Source of the DNA: Laccaria trichodermophora
Lineage: Eukaryota; Basidiomycota; Agaricomycetes; Agaricales; Hydnangiaceae
Direction: 5' to 3'
Assembly (NCBI GenBank): GCA_018417955.1
Contig: JACTVC010000037.1
Location: 186,001 to 250,000, forward strand
Length of the DNA stretch: 64,000 bases
Numbering within the stretch: the first letter of the stretch is position 1; each line of letters opens with the position of its first letter. The notes below the pieces were generated by a model. The model did not search any database. It saw only the letters and a program-made list of their open reading frames with translations, and was not told where the DNA came from. The position numbers were made by a program, and so were the translations under genes. Of the stretch, positions 1 through 11,436 are shown one piece after another.

Positions 1-64
1 GTAGAGCATGTGATTGCAGTAAGATTGTATGTATATGCATTGCAGGGTCAGGTGTTCAAACCAC

Positions 65-199
65 TGGAACGGGCAGAGGTGCTTCCCCAGCGTATAGCTA
101 GCTGGGTAGATGGTGGTATTGCCGTGTCTATCTACTACATGTGATGCCTATATGTAGTATGCACGTGACCACGCTCTGGATCCTGGAATCCCTATTCCA
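65..199. repeat. LTR (downstream copy in element orientation)
   Basis: A 135-base terminal repeat, TGGAAC...ATTCCA. It matches 1614-1748 apart from a handful of substitutions. The purine tract of the element abuts it at 200-213. Confidence 0.85.
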
Positions 200-352
200 T
201 CTGCCCCCTTCCCATAAGGCGACGTCCCTGTCGCCAGCTGCTGAAAAAGAAAAAGGAAGCTCAAAGGACTAAGAAATTGTAGAGTAAAAATCCCAAATTA
301 AACAAAGCAATGAAAAAAGATGTAATGGACAAAGTAGGAACATAAAGAAAGA

Positions 353-1372
353 TCACTGATGAATCCAACCAAGTGCCTTCAAAGCTCGACTCAAATCTGA
401 GAGGCGTGGATCGGATTCCCAATCGAGGGCCATAGGAATCTTCAACAGGGTTGATGGCAATAGCAGTGCAGTGAGGTTCGAGACTGGAAAGAGGCATTGA
501 CGAGGAGTAGTTTGTGAGATGGGGAAGAATGGTGGGGCTCGACATGGCCAAAATGGTGGTCGGGACCGGAAAACCTCATGTTTTTCCAAAGGCAATCGGG
601 AACGGCGATTACGATGGGCTAACGAGCTGAAGGGGTTGGGGTTGGTGGTGCGGAGGGCAGAAAGGTCATGGCGAGGTTGGTTTTTAGGGAATATGGGGAT
701 GATAGGTATGGAGGCAGTGTCGTCAGACCAATCAAAGGCTGGGGGATCCAAGGTAGGAGCAGTGGTAGCAGTGGGGGGCAAATCCATAAGCTGGGCTTGA
801 GCTTTGGCATTGACAAGAAGAGGTGGAGTGGTCTGGGATGAGGAAGTGTGATGTGAGGGGGAAACTTGAATAGCAGCGTCAAGAGAAGGTGGGCGAGCCT
901 CAACAGAATCAACCTGAACCATAGTGTCAAGCTTGTTGGCAGTGCAGGTATGTCCCTCGGGAAGTCCTATGTCACAAGAGAAGCAATCTGTTTTCGTGTC
1001 GAAACACCAGAAGCCGTGGCCTGCTGCCTCCCATTCCTTCCTCTCATTCAGTATTCCCATTATCTGTCCTTCATCTGCACCATCACGAAATGCCTGCTTC
1101 ACATCCTTGTCCTTGAAAAGCTCTGTTCCCCTTCGAAATCCATCCCTCGACCCTTTCTGAAAGGCGTGTGCCCAAATGAGGCCTAATGGCGAGTCCGGCG
1201 ATGACATGGCAAGAGCGATGAGCTTCGCAAGGCTCTCTTCGGATACTGGTGGTGGTGGCGATGATGCTGCTACTGGTTTTGATGCGGATGCGGATGCTGG
1301 CGCTGGCGGCGTTACCATGGGCGGTGCCTGATTGACAGGCTTCTTCTTCGATGTGGTCTTCTTTTCCGGCAT
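353..1372 (-). CDS. Gag-like ORF of the short LTR element, 339 aa
   Basis: This is the only long ORF inside the LTR element, in the orientation set by the primer site and purine tract. The N-terminus is basic (MPEKKTTSKKK) and is followed by an Ala/Pro/Ser-rich linker to about residue 45. A compact, charged segment follows at 46-120, including ESLAKLIALAMSSP and WAHAFQKGSRDGFRRG. A small Cys/His cluster follows with C123, C130, C133, H141 and C143 (CFSCDIGLPEGHTC at the end), reminiscent of but not identical to a zinc knuckle. The rest is low-complexity, Pro/Ser/Thr-rich. No protease, polymerase or integrase motif is present. By position it should be a Gag-type structural protein, but the sequence does not prove this; it could be a captured host gene. 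The start is the ATG at 1372. Confidence 0.55.
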   Translation of the reverse strand: MPEKKTTSKKKPVNQAPPMVTPPAPASASASKPVAASSPPPPVSEESLAKLIALAMSSPDSPLGLIWAHAFQKGSRDGFRRGTELFKDKDVKQAFRDGADEGQIMGILNERKEWEAAGHGFWCFDTKTDCFSCDIGLPEGHTCTANKLDTMVQVDSVEARPPSLDAAIQVSPSHHTSSSQTTPPLLVNAKAQAQLMDLPPTATTAPTLDPPAFDWSDDTASIPIIPIFPKNQPRHDLSALRTTNPNPFSSLAHRNRRSRLPLEKHEVFRSRPPFWPCRAPPFFPISQTTPRQCLFPVSNLTALLLPSTLLKIPMALDWESDPRLSDLSRALKALGWIHQ

Positions 1373-1613
1373 GGTGACATATGACGGATGACGGTGATGT
1401 CACAAGGCGCAGCGTAGACGAGATAGGCATGGAGACGAACAGCGAGACGGTAAGACGTAGGATGCAGGATGGACGATACAGGACATGACGAAGTTGGTGA
1501 TGTGGCAGCAGAGACAGGCTACAGCAACTGCAAGAACGAGACCAGGGCCGAGAAAGAAGGCAGAGAGTGAGAGGCAAGCGTGTTAAAGCACGAAGAGCAC
1601 TCTCATCACCAGG

Positions 1614-1748
1614 TGGAACAGGCAGAGGTGCTTCCCCAGCGTATAGCTAGCTGGGTAGATGGTGGTATTGCCATGTCTATCTACTACATGTGATGCCTAT
1701 ATGTAGTGTGCATGTGACCACGCTCTGGATCCTGGAATCCCTATTCCA
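1614..1748. repeat. LTR (upstream copy in element orientation)
   Basis: Second copy of the 135-base terminal repeat. The candidate primer-binding site starts on the minus strand at 1611. Confidence 0.85.
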
Positions 1749-1752
1749 CCAC

Positions 1753-4244
1753 CTTGGGGACTTATGCTTGAGTTTTACTTTGGTAATGTTTATGAACAAA
1801 TGCAATACATGTAACAGGAAAAGAGTTCCTGTAGCTTTCAAATATCCTTTTTGGCAAGGCATGAAGCTGTCCTCACACTTACAACATCTGAGGCGCAGTC
1901 TTACCTACTCTATTGACATTGTGACAAGTTGGGTGGACACAGCCAAAGATGGATAGATTAGATTAGATATAAAGTGGGATATCTCTGGTGGCAGTGCTTG
2001 GCACTATTTGTAATCAGACCTGCATTGGCAAGCTCCTTCCTTCTCATTTCAATGCAGACATTGGACACTAATTTTGGACCTAGTTCGTGCACGCCATGGA
2101 GCTGTTTTGTTTGCTGTTTAGTTTCAAAACCTTGTGATGAAGTTTGTGGGTAGAGTTAGTGTGGTTCACTGTGGTGTGTACCTTCTACACCCTTTTTCTC
2201 CGCATTGTCCTCATTGTCCTTTCTTTTATCCATTTCTTTCTTGCCATTCTCTAGGGTTGTGTCACCATTGCAAACTCTATCAGTTGATCTGCCATGAACT
2301 CCTTGATGGACTCGTCATACCCTCAACCCACGTTCCACATCTTGTCCTTCCTGATCGTTACTAAATGGTGCATGCAATTGGACAAAGATGTCTCCATCCA
2401 AGCCCGAGGGCATTCCCATTTTGAAAGTCGATGGTGACATCTCTTCACTGACTTTCAGATAAGGTCAAACTTGCTTTTTATATCTCTACACAAGCCTGTT
2501 GGCTAGCAGGGTATTCAGACCGGTTTCTCATGTCTTATTGAGATACGACCGTTGACCAGTGAACCAAACAATTCTCGTAATTTACAAAGTACACCCATGA
2601 CACGCTCTACAGCCTCCCCTGACCAAGAAATCCCTGGCCTTGCATGTTCAAGTCACCATGCTCAAACCATAAGCACACTCACAACTGAGCACCTAGGAAA
2701 AGGGGCTACAAGCATGTGCCAAGTCACATTTTGATTTGCAGATGCAGTTGTGGGTTACATGATTTCACACTTGAAACCTAGAGGTTTACAAATGTGTAAG
2801 TCCCTCAAGTGAGGAAACGCACTTTCAAGGTTACAACTAACCTATCCATAACTCAGATCTAATTGGTAACAGTAACCACAGGGAAGCCTGTAAAAATAGT
2901 AAGAGATGGTGAAGCCATGTATCCCACCCCAGGGGAAAATCATTGCAGACTATGCTCTTATGGAATTTCGAAATGAGGATGCATGGAAGCTGATTGTAAA
3001 ATATTCTTCCACTGCTTTCTGATTTCCTTTCATTCTATCAACTGCCTTTCTCAATTGTTAAATTCTGTGGGCATGGTGGTATTTAAGCTTGCTGGGGATA
3101 TGTTACCTTTACACTGTTTGTCAATTCATCATTGTTCTCAGAAGCAGAAATTTTCTGACAGGGACATTCTGTACTACGCCTGGCCTTTTTTGCCATTGAA
3201 ATTTCATGTGTACCAGAGAGGGAAGAAGAAAAAAATCTCATATTTCAGCAACATGTGGAGAGCTACGTGATTGGCAGATTCACAGTGCCAGCATGTCCAG
3301 ATTTTTAATTATATTTACTCTAGGGACACATGCTCTCTGCCAGGGCAGTTTGGCAGTGTCTAATCAATATTCAAAGTATCACTACTCCCAAGGGCCCTGT
3401 ATTAACATTATGTATTATTCCAACTGGTATTTTCAACCAAAGCGTGTCCTCTTGGCTGACTGTGTGAGAAAGGTGCTGCCTATAAACAACATTGTGTAAT
3501 CTGCACCTGTTTCCTATGGTATCGTGCTGCTGACACAACAAAAAACAACTCTCTGTTTTTCCACTGAATTACATCTGAATGCATGGATGAGAATTGTCAC
3601 CAAAAATCACATCTGAAGGCCATTGTAACTTACAAAGTTTACTTTTCATGTGAAAACCATCACTGACCTGCACCCACCAAGGGTTTATTCTGACCCTGTT
3701 TCTGAAGAATATATTCCCCAGGGAAATCAAGAAGCAGGCTTGATAAGCGTCCTGAAACATTGCAATTTGTAGATCACATATAGGAATATAATTATTTTAC
3801 ACAAATAGGTTCAAGCAACACATGGTGGATTAATGGTGGATTCAAAAAATCTCTAAATTTGAATGTGTGGCGAAAAAGAGCCACAATGTGCAGTAGGCCT
3901 TCAATTTCACTGTTTACCCCAGCTCGCCATCGCCGCCAACATCGTTGCAGAGAAGAGCCTTCGTGCATGATGGCAAGCCCCCTTCTGACTCACCTCATGC
4001 ACCATAACACACTGGCAGCACACTCGGAATCAAATACTGGACATTTGAAATGTCTGCTTCTCATGACCCTGCTGCACCAGTATTGAGGACCCAGCTCCTC
4101 TGACTCATGGTTGATTCCACCCCTCCATTCTTTCCTGCATGACTCACACCATCAGGATTACCTAGCCATCAGTTCCCGCATACTGACAGGAACTTGCATG
4201 TTTGCAAAGTTGCTGATAGGGTGCCAGGGATGTTGTTTCAGAGC
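1753..4244. other. No recognisable gene; AT-rich intergenic DNA
   Basis: Only short, unrelated ORFs under 100 codons are present, none with a recognisable family or a convincing splice structure. Around 2280-2340 the minus strand reads a short peptide-like stretch (GYDESIKEFMADQLIEFA) that may be a retroelement remnant, but it is interrupted by stops. Confidence 0.5.
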
Positions 4245-4252
4245 TAGATGGC

Positions 4253-4742
4253 CAAGGGGGCCCTGGGATTTCAGAAATAACATGGGGTAGATTTTTTTTT
4301 GTAAGCTGTCCATGATGTCCCCCCCCATCACTCCTTCTAAATAAGGTATGTTTTCATCCAAAAAGGGTATGTTTTTCCCACCACTCCTTTGAAGAAATTT
4401 CCAGCTGGTGGGCCATGAATGTGTGAACCTTAAAATGAATCCCTACTCCCTTTTCAGGTGTACAAATCCAGCTTTTTTCACATTTACTTTTGTCATGCAA
4501 GTCCAAGCTGAGCAAGAAAACTGGGAGGGACAACAGATTTTTCATTTCCCTTACACACTGACTTCCATGGTAAGTTATTAACCATTCAACTGTATTGGAA
4601 GTGCCACTGATGCATCTAGCATTGCTACAGGGCCCCAAATATAGATTTTTTGAAGCTTATATACTAAATTTTTTTAAGGCCTGCCAGAGGTCCCCCACCC
4701 CACCTACCTTGGGTCACTGGTCAACATCCCAGGGCCCCATTG
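4253..4742. mobile_element. hAT-type miniature element, family A copy 1 (490 bp)
   Basis: The ends are CAAGGGGGCCCTGGGAT and ATCCCAGGGCCCCATTG, inverted complements apart from the outermost bases. The element is flanked by a perfect 8-bp direct duplication TAGATGGC (4245-4252 and 4743-4750). Eight-base target duplications are the hallmark of hAT transposons. A second copy lies inverted at 32142-32615 and is alignable over its whole length. Both share an ORF of about 75 codons on opposite strands (YHGSQCVREMKNLL, SWICTP), so part of the interior may once have been coding. No transposase is present. Confidence 0.88.
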
Positions 4743-4750
4743 TAGATGGC

Positions 4751-5601
4751 AGGCATGGGAGATTTTGGGAAAGCCCCTGATGCTCAGCCACAGCCTTGGA
4801 GTATATTATGACACATTGCACTCCATCTTCCTGTCCTGCCATATTTACTTATTTGTTGTTTTACAACTAAAAACTATGCAAAATGTACTTTCCAGCTGAG
4901 CGGGCAAGGAAACATGTTGCGCTTGTATCTTACACCTGTGTTGACATTGTTTGGCAGATAAATATGTGACCTGGGTCACCACACTTTTGTGTCCTCCAAC
5001 TATCATCAACTTCATATCAGAGTCTGACATCAGAAGACTATGTCCTCCATGGTCTTCGATCTTCAATTTGAAGCCATATATAGAGTAGCCCTTCCTCTCC
5101 CTAGCCTCACCTCCACACCTGTACCTAAACTTTTCTTTACTTCCTGAGCAAATCAGTTCAATGTAAAAATAAATGCCTCCATGTTCCTATGACCTACCTA
5201 TGTGGTTAATGTGCGGCATCGCGCCATACTGTGATTTTATAGGGAAGAGAAGAAGTGCAAATGAGAATGGAGTTTATACAGATGGAAGTCATGAGTTGAA
5301 CTTTTGAGATTAAACTCCTGAGACGACGAACAGCCCCAAACAGCTTCCATTCCTGGAGCAAAGACCCAGAAAAAAAACAAAAATAAATGAGAATAAAGCT
5401 TTGAAACTCCTAGGTAAGTCCCATGGCTGTAACTTTTGTTCTGCAGTTTATACATTCCCAAGACAAAGTTTCCTCATGGTTCAATAAAGAGCAAACGAGT
5501 GGTCTTCTCCAGCCCAGTCCTATCTCTCCTCAAAAGATCAGCATTTATAAAGTTGGACAGGAAGGAAAGGGTCACAATAGGCACTTTTAATTGTGCACAG
5601 G
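4751..5601. other. No recognisable gene
   Basis: Intergenic sequence between two miniature elements. ORFs are short, and I see neither splice-bounded coding nor repeats. Confidence 0.45.
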
Positions 5602-5609
5602 GTTGATTG

Positions 5610-6202
5610 TAGTGCTTGAAAGTCCAGTCCAGTCCGGTTTTTTGGCCCAAAACGAAAAGACCGAGACCTAGACCGGTCCACACAATTCCTAAAACCTCAA
5701 AAAACCGGACCAGGACCGGAAAAGACCAAGACTGCGGTCTTTTTCGGTCTTTGGACCAGTCTTGGTCCAAACTGGTTACAACCAGTTCAAGACCGGTTTT
5801 TCGACTAAATATGTATTAAAATTTGCAATTGTGTGTCGGTAGATTTATTGACGTTTTTCGTAGCTTCTAAACGAGTGCAAGAACGTTAAATACCGTTGAG
5901 AATTGATGTATCTACGAAAATACTAAGGTACATCTGCTATTTTCACGAAATATTTTACAGTTTTGCATGTATCTTTGTCAGTTTTTGGCCTAAAAATATG
6001 ATCTTAGGTGCGTTTTGAAGGGTTATTATGTAGGTACAAAAAACCGGTCTCAACCGACAGGACCGGTCCACGTTAACCGGTCTTTTTGCGGTCTTGTGAT
6101 CTCAAATCTGAAAGACCAAGACTGCAGGTCCGTTCTTTTGCAGTCTTGGTCCGGTCCAGTTGCAGTCTTTTTGCAGTCTTGGGACTGGACTTCCAAGCAC
6201 TA
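5610..6202. mobile_element. hAT-type miniature element, TAGTGCTTG family (593 bp)
   Basis: The termini are TAGTGCTTGAAAGTCCAGTC and its inverted counterpart GACTGGACTTCCAAGCACTA. They are flanked by a perfect 8-bp duplication GTTGATTG (5602-5609 and 6203-6210). The subterminal 150-200 bases at both ends are crowded with GGTC, GACC and CCGGTC words in both orientations. In hAT elements such subterminal motif clusters are transposase-binding sites. No coding capacity is evident. Confidence 0.88.
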
Positions 6203-6210
6203 GTTGATTG

Positions 6211-7193
6211 AAACTTCAAGAATAATGGCAAGGTGGTGACATCTAATTTTTGTAAATTGCAGTGTTCAACAACACTAATACAAGTAGTGGTGCTTCAACA
6301 TCAACATCAAATGGGGAAAACGCGAGCTTTTTGAGTTCAACAATATAATGCAGGTTTTCCGAGGAGAGCGTGAAACCAATAACTCACCAAAAATATGGTC
6401 TGAAGCCACCCAAAATCCATTTTTCCTTCACACTCGGACTTACGTGTGGGTTGGAAAAGATACAGAAAGTGATGTTTCGAGCGACCCCGGATCTAAGTAG
6501 AATCCAACATACTACTTCCTTTTGCACACGTTGTGTGGAGTCTGGTCTCTCCGATGCCAAACATTGCCAAATTAGGGCTGAAGCGCTGATCGCTGATCAA
6601 TGATCATGAGAATCGATCATGTCGATCATGCCACAATCAAATAATCACCATAGCACGCTTACGGGTGCAAAGCCCGCTACGGCATTTACATAGAAAGTAA
6701 CTGTTTTTTTTTCTTTTCTTAAAAAGTGATTCTGGGATCCTTTGTTAGCTGCTCATTGCCGAACCGCTTGTGTGGTTCGCTCCTCACAGCCAACGTCCCT
6801 TGAGAGCTGCAACCACTGTAGCGGGCCTACAGGCGTGCCCTGGCGATTAGATTAAAAAGAAATGAATTTTTCAAAAGCAATTTTTTTGATTGTTCTTGCG
6901 CAGTTCGCCAACATCCAATGTTGACATCTCCTTTTTCTGGCTGGACTGTATGACAAAAGCAATGCAGACGTACAAACAGACGTAAAGCATTCCACTGTGG
7001 GAGGGCTGGCCCAGGACGATGACAAAAGCGGAATCCAAACATGTGCAAGAGAGCTACAAACAACCATAATGTTTCCCACAGTAGAGCCCTTGAGAGCTGC
7101 AGGCTAAGACCCACTACTTATGTAGCAGGCATTAGATGACTTTGTTTGTCCGCTTCCATCCTTGCATCCAATTTTCACATACACATCATCACC
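6211..7193. other. No recognisable gene; upstream region of the broken transcription factor gene
   Basis: No gene is visible. There is a clustered palindromic run of GATCA-type words near 6585-6640, and a short repeated phrase CCCTTGAGAGCTGCA near 6797 and 7087. The 3' part should contain the promoter and leader of the gene starting at 7194. Confidence 0.4.
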
Positions 7194-7276
7194 ATGTCGT
7201 CCGAAGGTGAGGACTTCAACGAGGAAAACATGTCTAGTCTGCCTCGAAATCAGAAGAGGTGAAGGATACAATGAGC

Positions 7277-7971
7277 CAAGGGGGGAGCGGGATTTGAATC
7301 TGCCATATGGGGTCAGTTGGTTAGTCCAACTGGCAGGCTGTTAAATTTTTTTTATTTGAAGTGCCAATTTCAGGTAATTTATGGGCCAGATGAGCTCAGA
7401 TTAGACTAGTGCACTCTCTGAGGTGTTTCATGAGCTGTCCTCACTTACAAGGGGAATATTTCTCAGGATGACCCTGCCAGAACCAGTAAATATGTACCAT
7501 TTACACTTAGGATGATAATCCCTTTCAAGGAACCTAGTATATGATAAGGATTGCAGACAATATTCAAGACATCTGCATTGTGATTGTGGTAAGAGTACAG
7601 ATGCAGTTGAGGTGGAAGACAAAAGCGGAGTACTCAGTAATTACTTGAGTACCTGTGGGGAAAAAGGCTGTGAGACATTGTGGGCATGCAGTACCTTTTG
7701 TGCATTGGACTGGATTGTGGTATCAATGAGTGGGTTTGTGACCCATGTAATAAGAGCATGGAGAAAAGCAGAAGAAGGGGCAGCAAACGAAGGATAAGAT
7801 GGCAGCTGACAAGGCTGACATGCCCAAATGATGCCCAAAACATGTTACCTATTTATAGATTTTACCTATATATGGAAGGTTGTTCGCACGCCTGGTTGGT
7901 TAGTCCAGCCATACTGGCCTTACAAAAAAAATCAACATGATATATTAAATTAAAATTGTGCTCCCCCCTTG
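7277..7971 (+). mobile_element. hAT-type miniature element carrying a PHD-like finger remnant (695 bp), inside a gene
   Basis: The ends are CAAGGGGGGAGC and GCTCCCCCCTTG (the innermost G of the right end is at 7960). The flanking duplication is CAATGAGC (7269-7276) versus CAACGAGC (7972-7979), 7 of 8 identical. The single difference is C-to-T in a CpG. The insertion lies inside the zinc-cluster exon of the surrounding transcription factor gene, between codons for Gln-Arg and Ala-Cys. The interior holds a frameshifted finger ORF on the plus strand at 7576-7800. Confidence 0.87.
7576..7800 (+). pseudogene. PHD-like finger ORF remnant inside a hAT element
   Basis: Reading from 7576 gives CDCG, then after about 25 residues CGEKGCETLW. 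A one-base shift then gives CIGLDCGINEWVCDPC followed by a basic tail KSMEKSRRRGSKRRIRW. The order CxCG - CxxxGCETxW - CxGLD - WVCxxC is that of a PHD/ZZ-like zinc finger seen in small Agaricomycete proteins. Only one frameshift breaks it. The same finger type is found, more decayed, on the minus strand of the related element at 12236-12956. The family link is by motif recognition, not by search. Confidence 0.6.
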
Positions 7972-10237
7972 CAACGAGCATGTGACATCTGCAGGACAAA
8001 GAAAAGTGTGTCAGTGTCTATGTATCTGTTGTTTAGCTGCTGACCTAAGCTTCATCACCTTTAGTCCGATGTATGCAAATAAGTGGCCTCCCCTCAATAT
8101 TTCAACACTAATATTTCATCAGGTGACAGAATCCAAATGCCTGGAAATCGCTGTTTAAATCGTATAACGTGCAGTTTCGATTGTACGTACATTCAGAAAG
8201 CAAAGGTGAGCTTGTCCATGAATGTGTTTCACTGGAGGTTGTCATTAAATCTCGATGTTAAGAAACGAGGTCCTCCAAAGGGGTTTGGAAATCCCCCTAC
8301 TCTCCCACTCACAAGTTTGATTCCCTGTCTAGTTATGTGGAAAACTTGGAACGTCGCGTGGAAATGCTGGAAGAGGTTTTGTGGAGGGTACGCAAGTTGA
8401 AAAATCCACTCAAAATGCCTAGCCCGACCATTTTGACTAGTCATGCCCAGACCAGAACATTTTGAAAGAGCTCCACATTGCCACAGATCGAGAAAGCCAT
8501 CTCCCTGACGCCTCTGTGAAAGCAGAGCAAGTCTGTAGCTCTGCCTCCTTCCCGCGCACTGTCAATGTAGCCACCTCCGACATCAGTAGGGTCGGTGAAC
8601 CCGGTGCCAACCAGCAAGACGAAGACTCTGTTAATCCAACTCTCATAGAAAACCTGAAAAAACGTGGCATCGATAGGCCCAGTGACAAGCTCAAAGACAT
8701 ATTTTTCGGAAGATCGAGTGGAGCTAGTCTCATTCAGACTGCAATGGAGCTCAAGAGTGAGTACGTGAGCAACGACAACTTCAAAGCCCCTCCTTCAATG
8801 AATCTTGGCCACAAATGTCTTGAATTTGGTGCACCACAACCCGTTTGTCTCATCCTTCTTTTTCCATGTTAGTGATCTGCTTCACATCTTGTAGTGGGAA
8901 AAATGCCTTAGAGGCACAGACAACCCACCAATACAATCATTTCCTGATCAGGATCTCATGGAACAACTTGTCAATGCTTTTTTTCTACACTTCAATCTCT
9001 ATCAAGCTGTCCTTCATAGGCCAACCTTTGAGAGATCCATTGCAGAAGATCTACATCTCACAAATACTGGCTTTGCGTGCACCCTTCTCCTCGTCTGCGC
9101 AATTGGATCACGGTTCTCAGAGGATCTGCAAGTATTTCTTGAAGGACAGGATTCACTTCATTCTCGTGGCTGGAAGTGGTTTGAGCAAGTACAGACAGCT
9201 AGGTCGCTTTTAGTCTCACCTTCACTGTATGACATGCAATTCTACTGTGTAAGTTACTGTTTTCTCATCTGTTATTCATCTGAACGTATTCTCCAGCTCT
9301 CGGTAATGTTTTTGAAAGACTCTTCTGCTCCTCAGTCATGTTGGTCCATGGTTGGCATTGGTATCCGGCTGGCACAGGAGGTAGGCACACATAGGCGTAA
9401 AGCACGGGACCACGTGATGACCGTAGAGGACGAGCTGTGCGCGCCTTCTGGTACTAGCCCACATCAGACATCACAAATTAAATCTGACAAGCCATGCATC
9501 TCAGGTTTCTGGTCTGTCTGGACAGGAGGTTGAGCACTGCTCTTGGTCGCCCCTGTGCAATTCAAGATGACAAGTGAGTCTTATCTCCGTACTTGGGATT
9601 TTTAATGCTGAGGTTGCATTTCCAGCTTTGACCTTGACATGCCCATTGAGTGTGATGACGAATATTGGGAACATCCTGATCCTTCGCAGTGTTTCAAGCA
9701 ACCTGCAAATAAACCTTCACTTATCAGTTACTTCATTCTCGACATCAAGCTACACCAGATTGCAAGCTTTGCCTTGCGTACCATTGTAAGGTTTTTTTGA
9801 TCGGATGCTATCTTTGCAAAACTAAACACTCACTTTGTGCAGTATTCGATCAATAAGTCCAAAAGCTCACCTGGCTTGATCGGCCCTCAGTGGGAGATGC
9901 AGGTAGTGGCAGAACTTGACTCGGCTCTCAACAAATGGGTGGACTCAGTCCCAAATCACTGTATCCCTTCAATTTGATATTCATGATATGCTCAAACTTT
10001 AAAGTGCGCTGGGATCCAAACCGCGAAGACAATAGATTTTTCAGGCAATCTATCGTCTTATACGGGACCTACTATCACATCCAGATTCTTGTACATCGTC
10101 CATTTATCCCATCGAAAAACAAGCAGTCACCATCGCCATTTCCTTCCTTGGTCATCTGCATGAATGCCGCAAGGTCATGCACCCATATTGTTGACATTCT
10201 GCAGAAGAGGAGTTTCATCCCTCCGCCGCTATTTCAG

Positions 10238-11436
10238 GTAAGTATCACTCTGCATTTGATAATCGCGGTGATAGGCGCATGCCTGTTCTGCCTCCGTAAG
10301 TCTGAAGAATCCGAATATTCCTTTGAAATTTGCGAACATTCTTACTGCACACGCAATATGCATCCCCAAGCCTTTTATTCAAATTTGCGAACTTTCGGAT
10401 ACCATTCGTGCTGTTCTCTCCGAATATTCGACAATCATCCACACATGCGCTACAAATTACAAGAACCTTCGCACATCCACAGGCACACATCCCTTCGTAT
10501 CTCATCATATTCCAGGAACACTATATCGCATATCCGAACATATTCCTGCACGAAAGCACACGTACGCCGAATATCTGGAATTATCCACGCACAGCACGCA
10601 GAACATTCGCAACACCTTCAGAAACATTTGGAAACCAATTCACTCGATCCCTCAGCATTCCTAACGCATTGATTCACATCTCCGAATATTTCTATTACAC
10701 CAGGACGCGCATCCGCCATTTCTCTGGTCTCCATTCTTCTCCATCAATTCGGCATCCTTCATCTATTCTTCAAAATTTAGCATTGACTTCGGATCAATTG
10801 TCAAGCACAGCTATTCCCCACCTCCATTCTCCGAAATAAATGGGTGCCTGGTTCCCCTTTAACTATTCCTTTCTCATTTATATTCTATTTCTTTCTTCTT
10901 TCGCGTTTCTCTTCTTTTCTTCTTATTTCTTTTATGTTTGATGTTTCAGACCTTTATATCTTTGTTCATACCTTTCACATTACCTTTTTTTAATGTTTTC
11001 GAATATTTGTACACTCATGTATTTGTAGTATCATAGTACTTCGAAATAACAAGTTGTACTTCACCCCTCGATTCGCATCTCGTTCCAGCTGATAATCGTT
11101 TCAGCACTTCGTTATACTCTTTGCCATCGTCCTGCACACTGTGTGCACTTGTCAACCTTCGCATTATTCGTTTTCCGATTATTCCCTCCACTCACATTGT
11201 CCCTAACATCCTCATACTCCCCACACACCTTCAGACGCACTCCCACACATTAGGAGTTGTGTCTACATCACCTTTCCTGTTTTGAGAAGCCCAGAGAACT
11301 CCGTCTCGTGTCTTTCAGAGCCACTCAAAGCAACGCTAACCATTTCCGAAGGTTTTGTATTTGGTGTGTTTTGGATTTTCCATACACATCTACTACGTTG
11401 CAGGCATATCAGCGGGTGACGTTAATTGCCCTTCTA
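10238..11436 (+). other. 1.2-kb intron of the transcription factor gene, with CCGAATATTC-like motif cluster
   Basis: The donor is CAG|gtaagt at 10238 and the acceptor cttctag ends at 11436. Both exon sides rejoin in frame to conserved family sequence (FIPPPLFQ then FTAFTSGIVLL). Other introns here are about 45-75 bases, so this one is some 20 times too long and probably contains an insertion. The first 700 bases repeat a degenerate word around CCGAATATTC (10311, 10420, 10682 and variants near 10332, 10387, 10534, 10566), mixed with long pyrimidine-rich, A-poor stretches. I could not find paired ends or a target duplication. Confidence 0.65.

Larger units (their letters stand above)
65..1748 (-). 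mobile_element. Short LTR retroelement with a single ORF (TRIM / gag-only type)
   Basis: Two near-identical 135-base direct repeats (65-199 and 1614-1748) bound a 1.4-kb interior. Each starts TGGAAC and ends ATTCCA, giving the TG..CA ends of an LTR with a short terminal inversion. The target duplication is CCAC (61-64 and 1749-1752), or ACCAC if the last A is counted outside. Read on the minus strand, the interior starts two bases after the upstream LTR with TGGTGATGAGAG (ending at 1611), a plausible tRNA primer-binding site. It ends with the purine tract GGGAAGGGGGCAGA (213-200) directly against the downstream LTR. There is no room for reverse transcriptase or integrase, so it must depend on another element. 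The few LTR differences suggest a fairly recent insertion. What is inferred: the retroelement class and the trans-mobilisation. Confidence 0.82.

Noticed and set aside
353..1372. Assigning the LTR-element ORF to a known Gag family
   Set aside because: Position supports Gag, but no matrix, capsid or canonical CCHC zinc-knuckle pattern can be seen; kept as Gag-like only.
1083..1577. A 164-codon minus-strand ORF overlapping the LTR-element ORF
   Set aside because: It overlaps the long Gag-like frame on the same strand and is Ser/Arg-rich low complexity; more likely a shadow frame.
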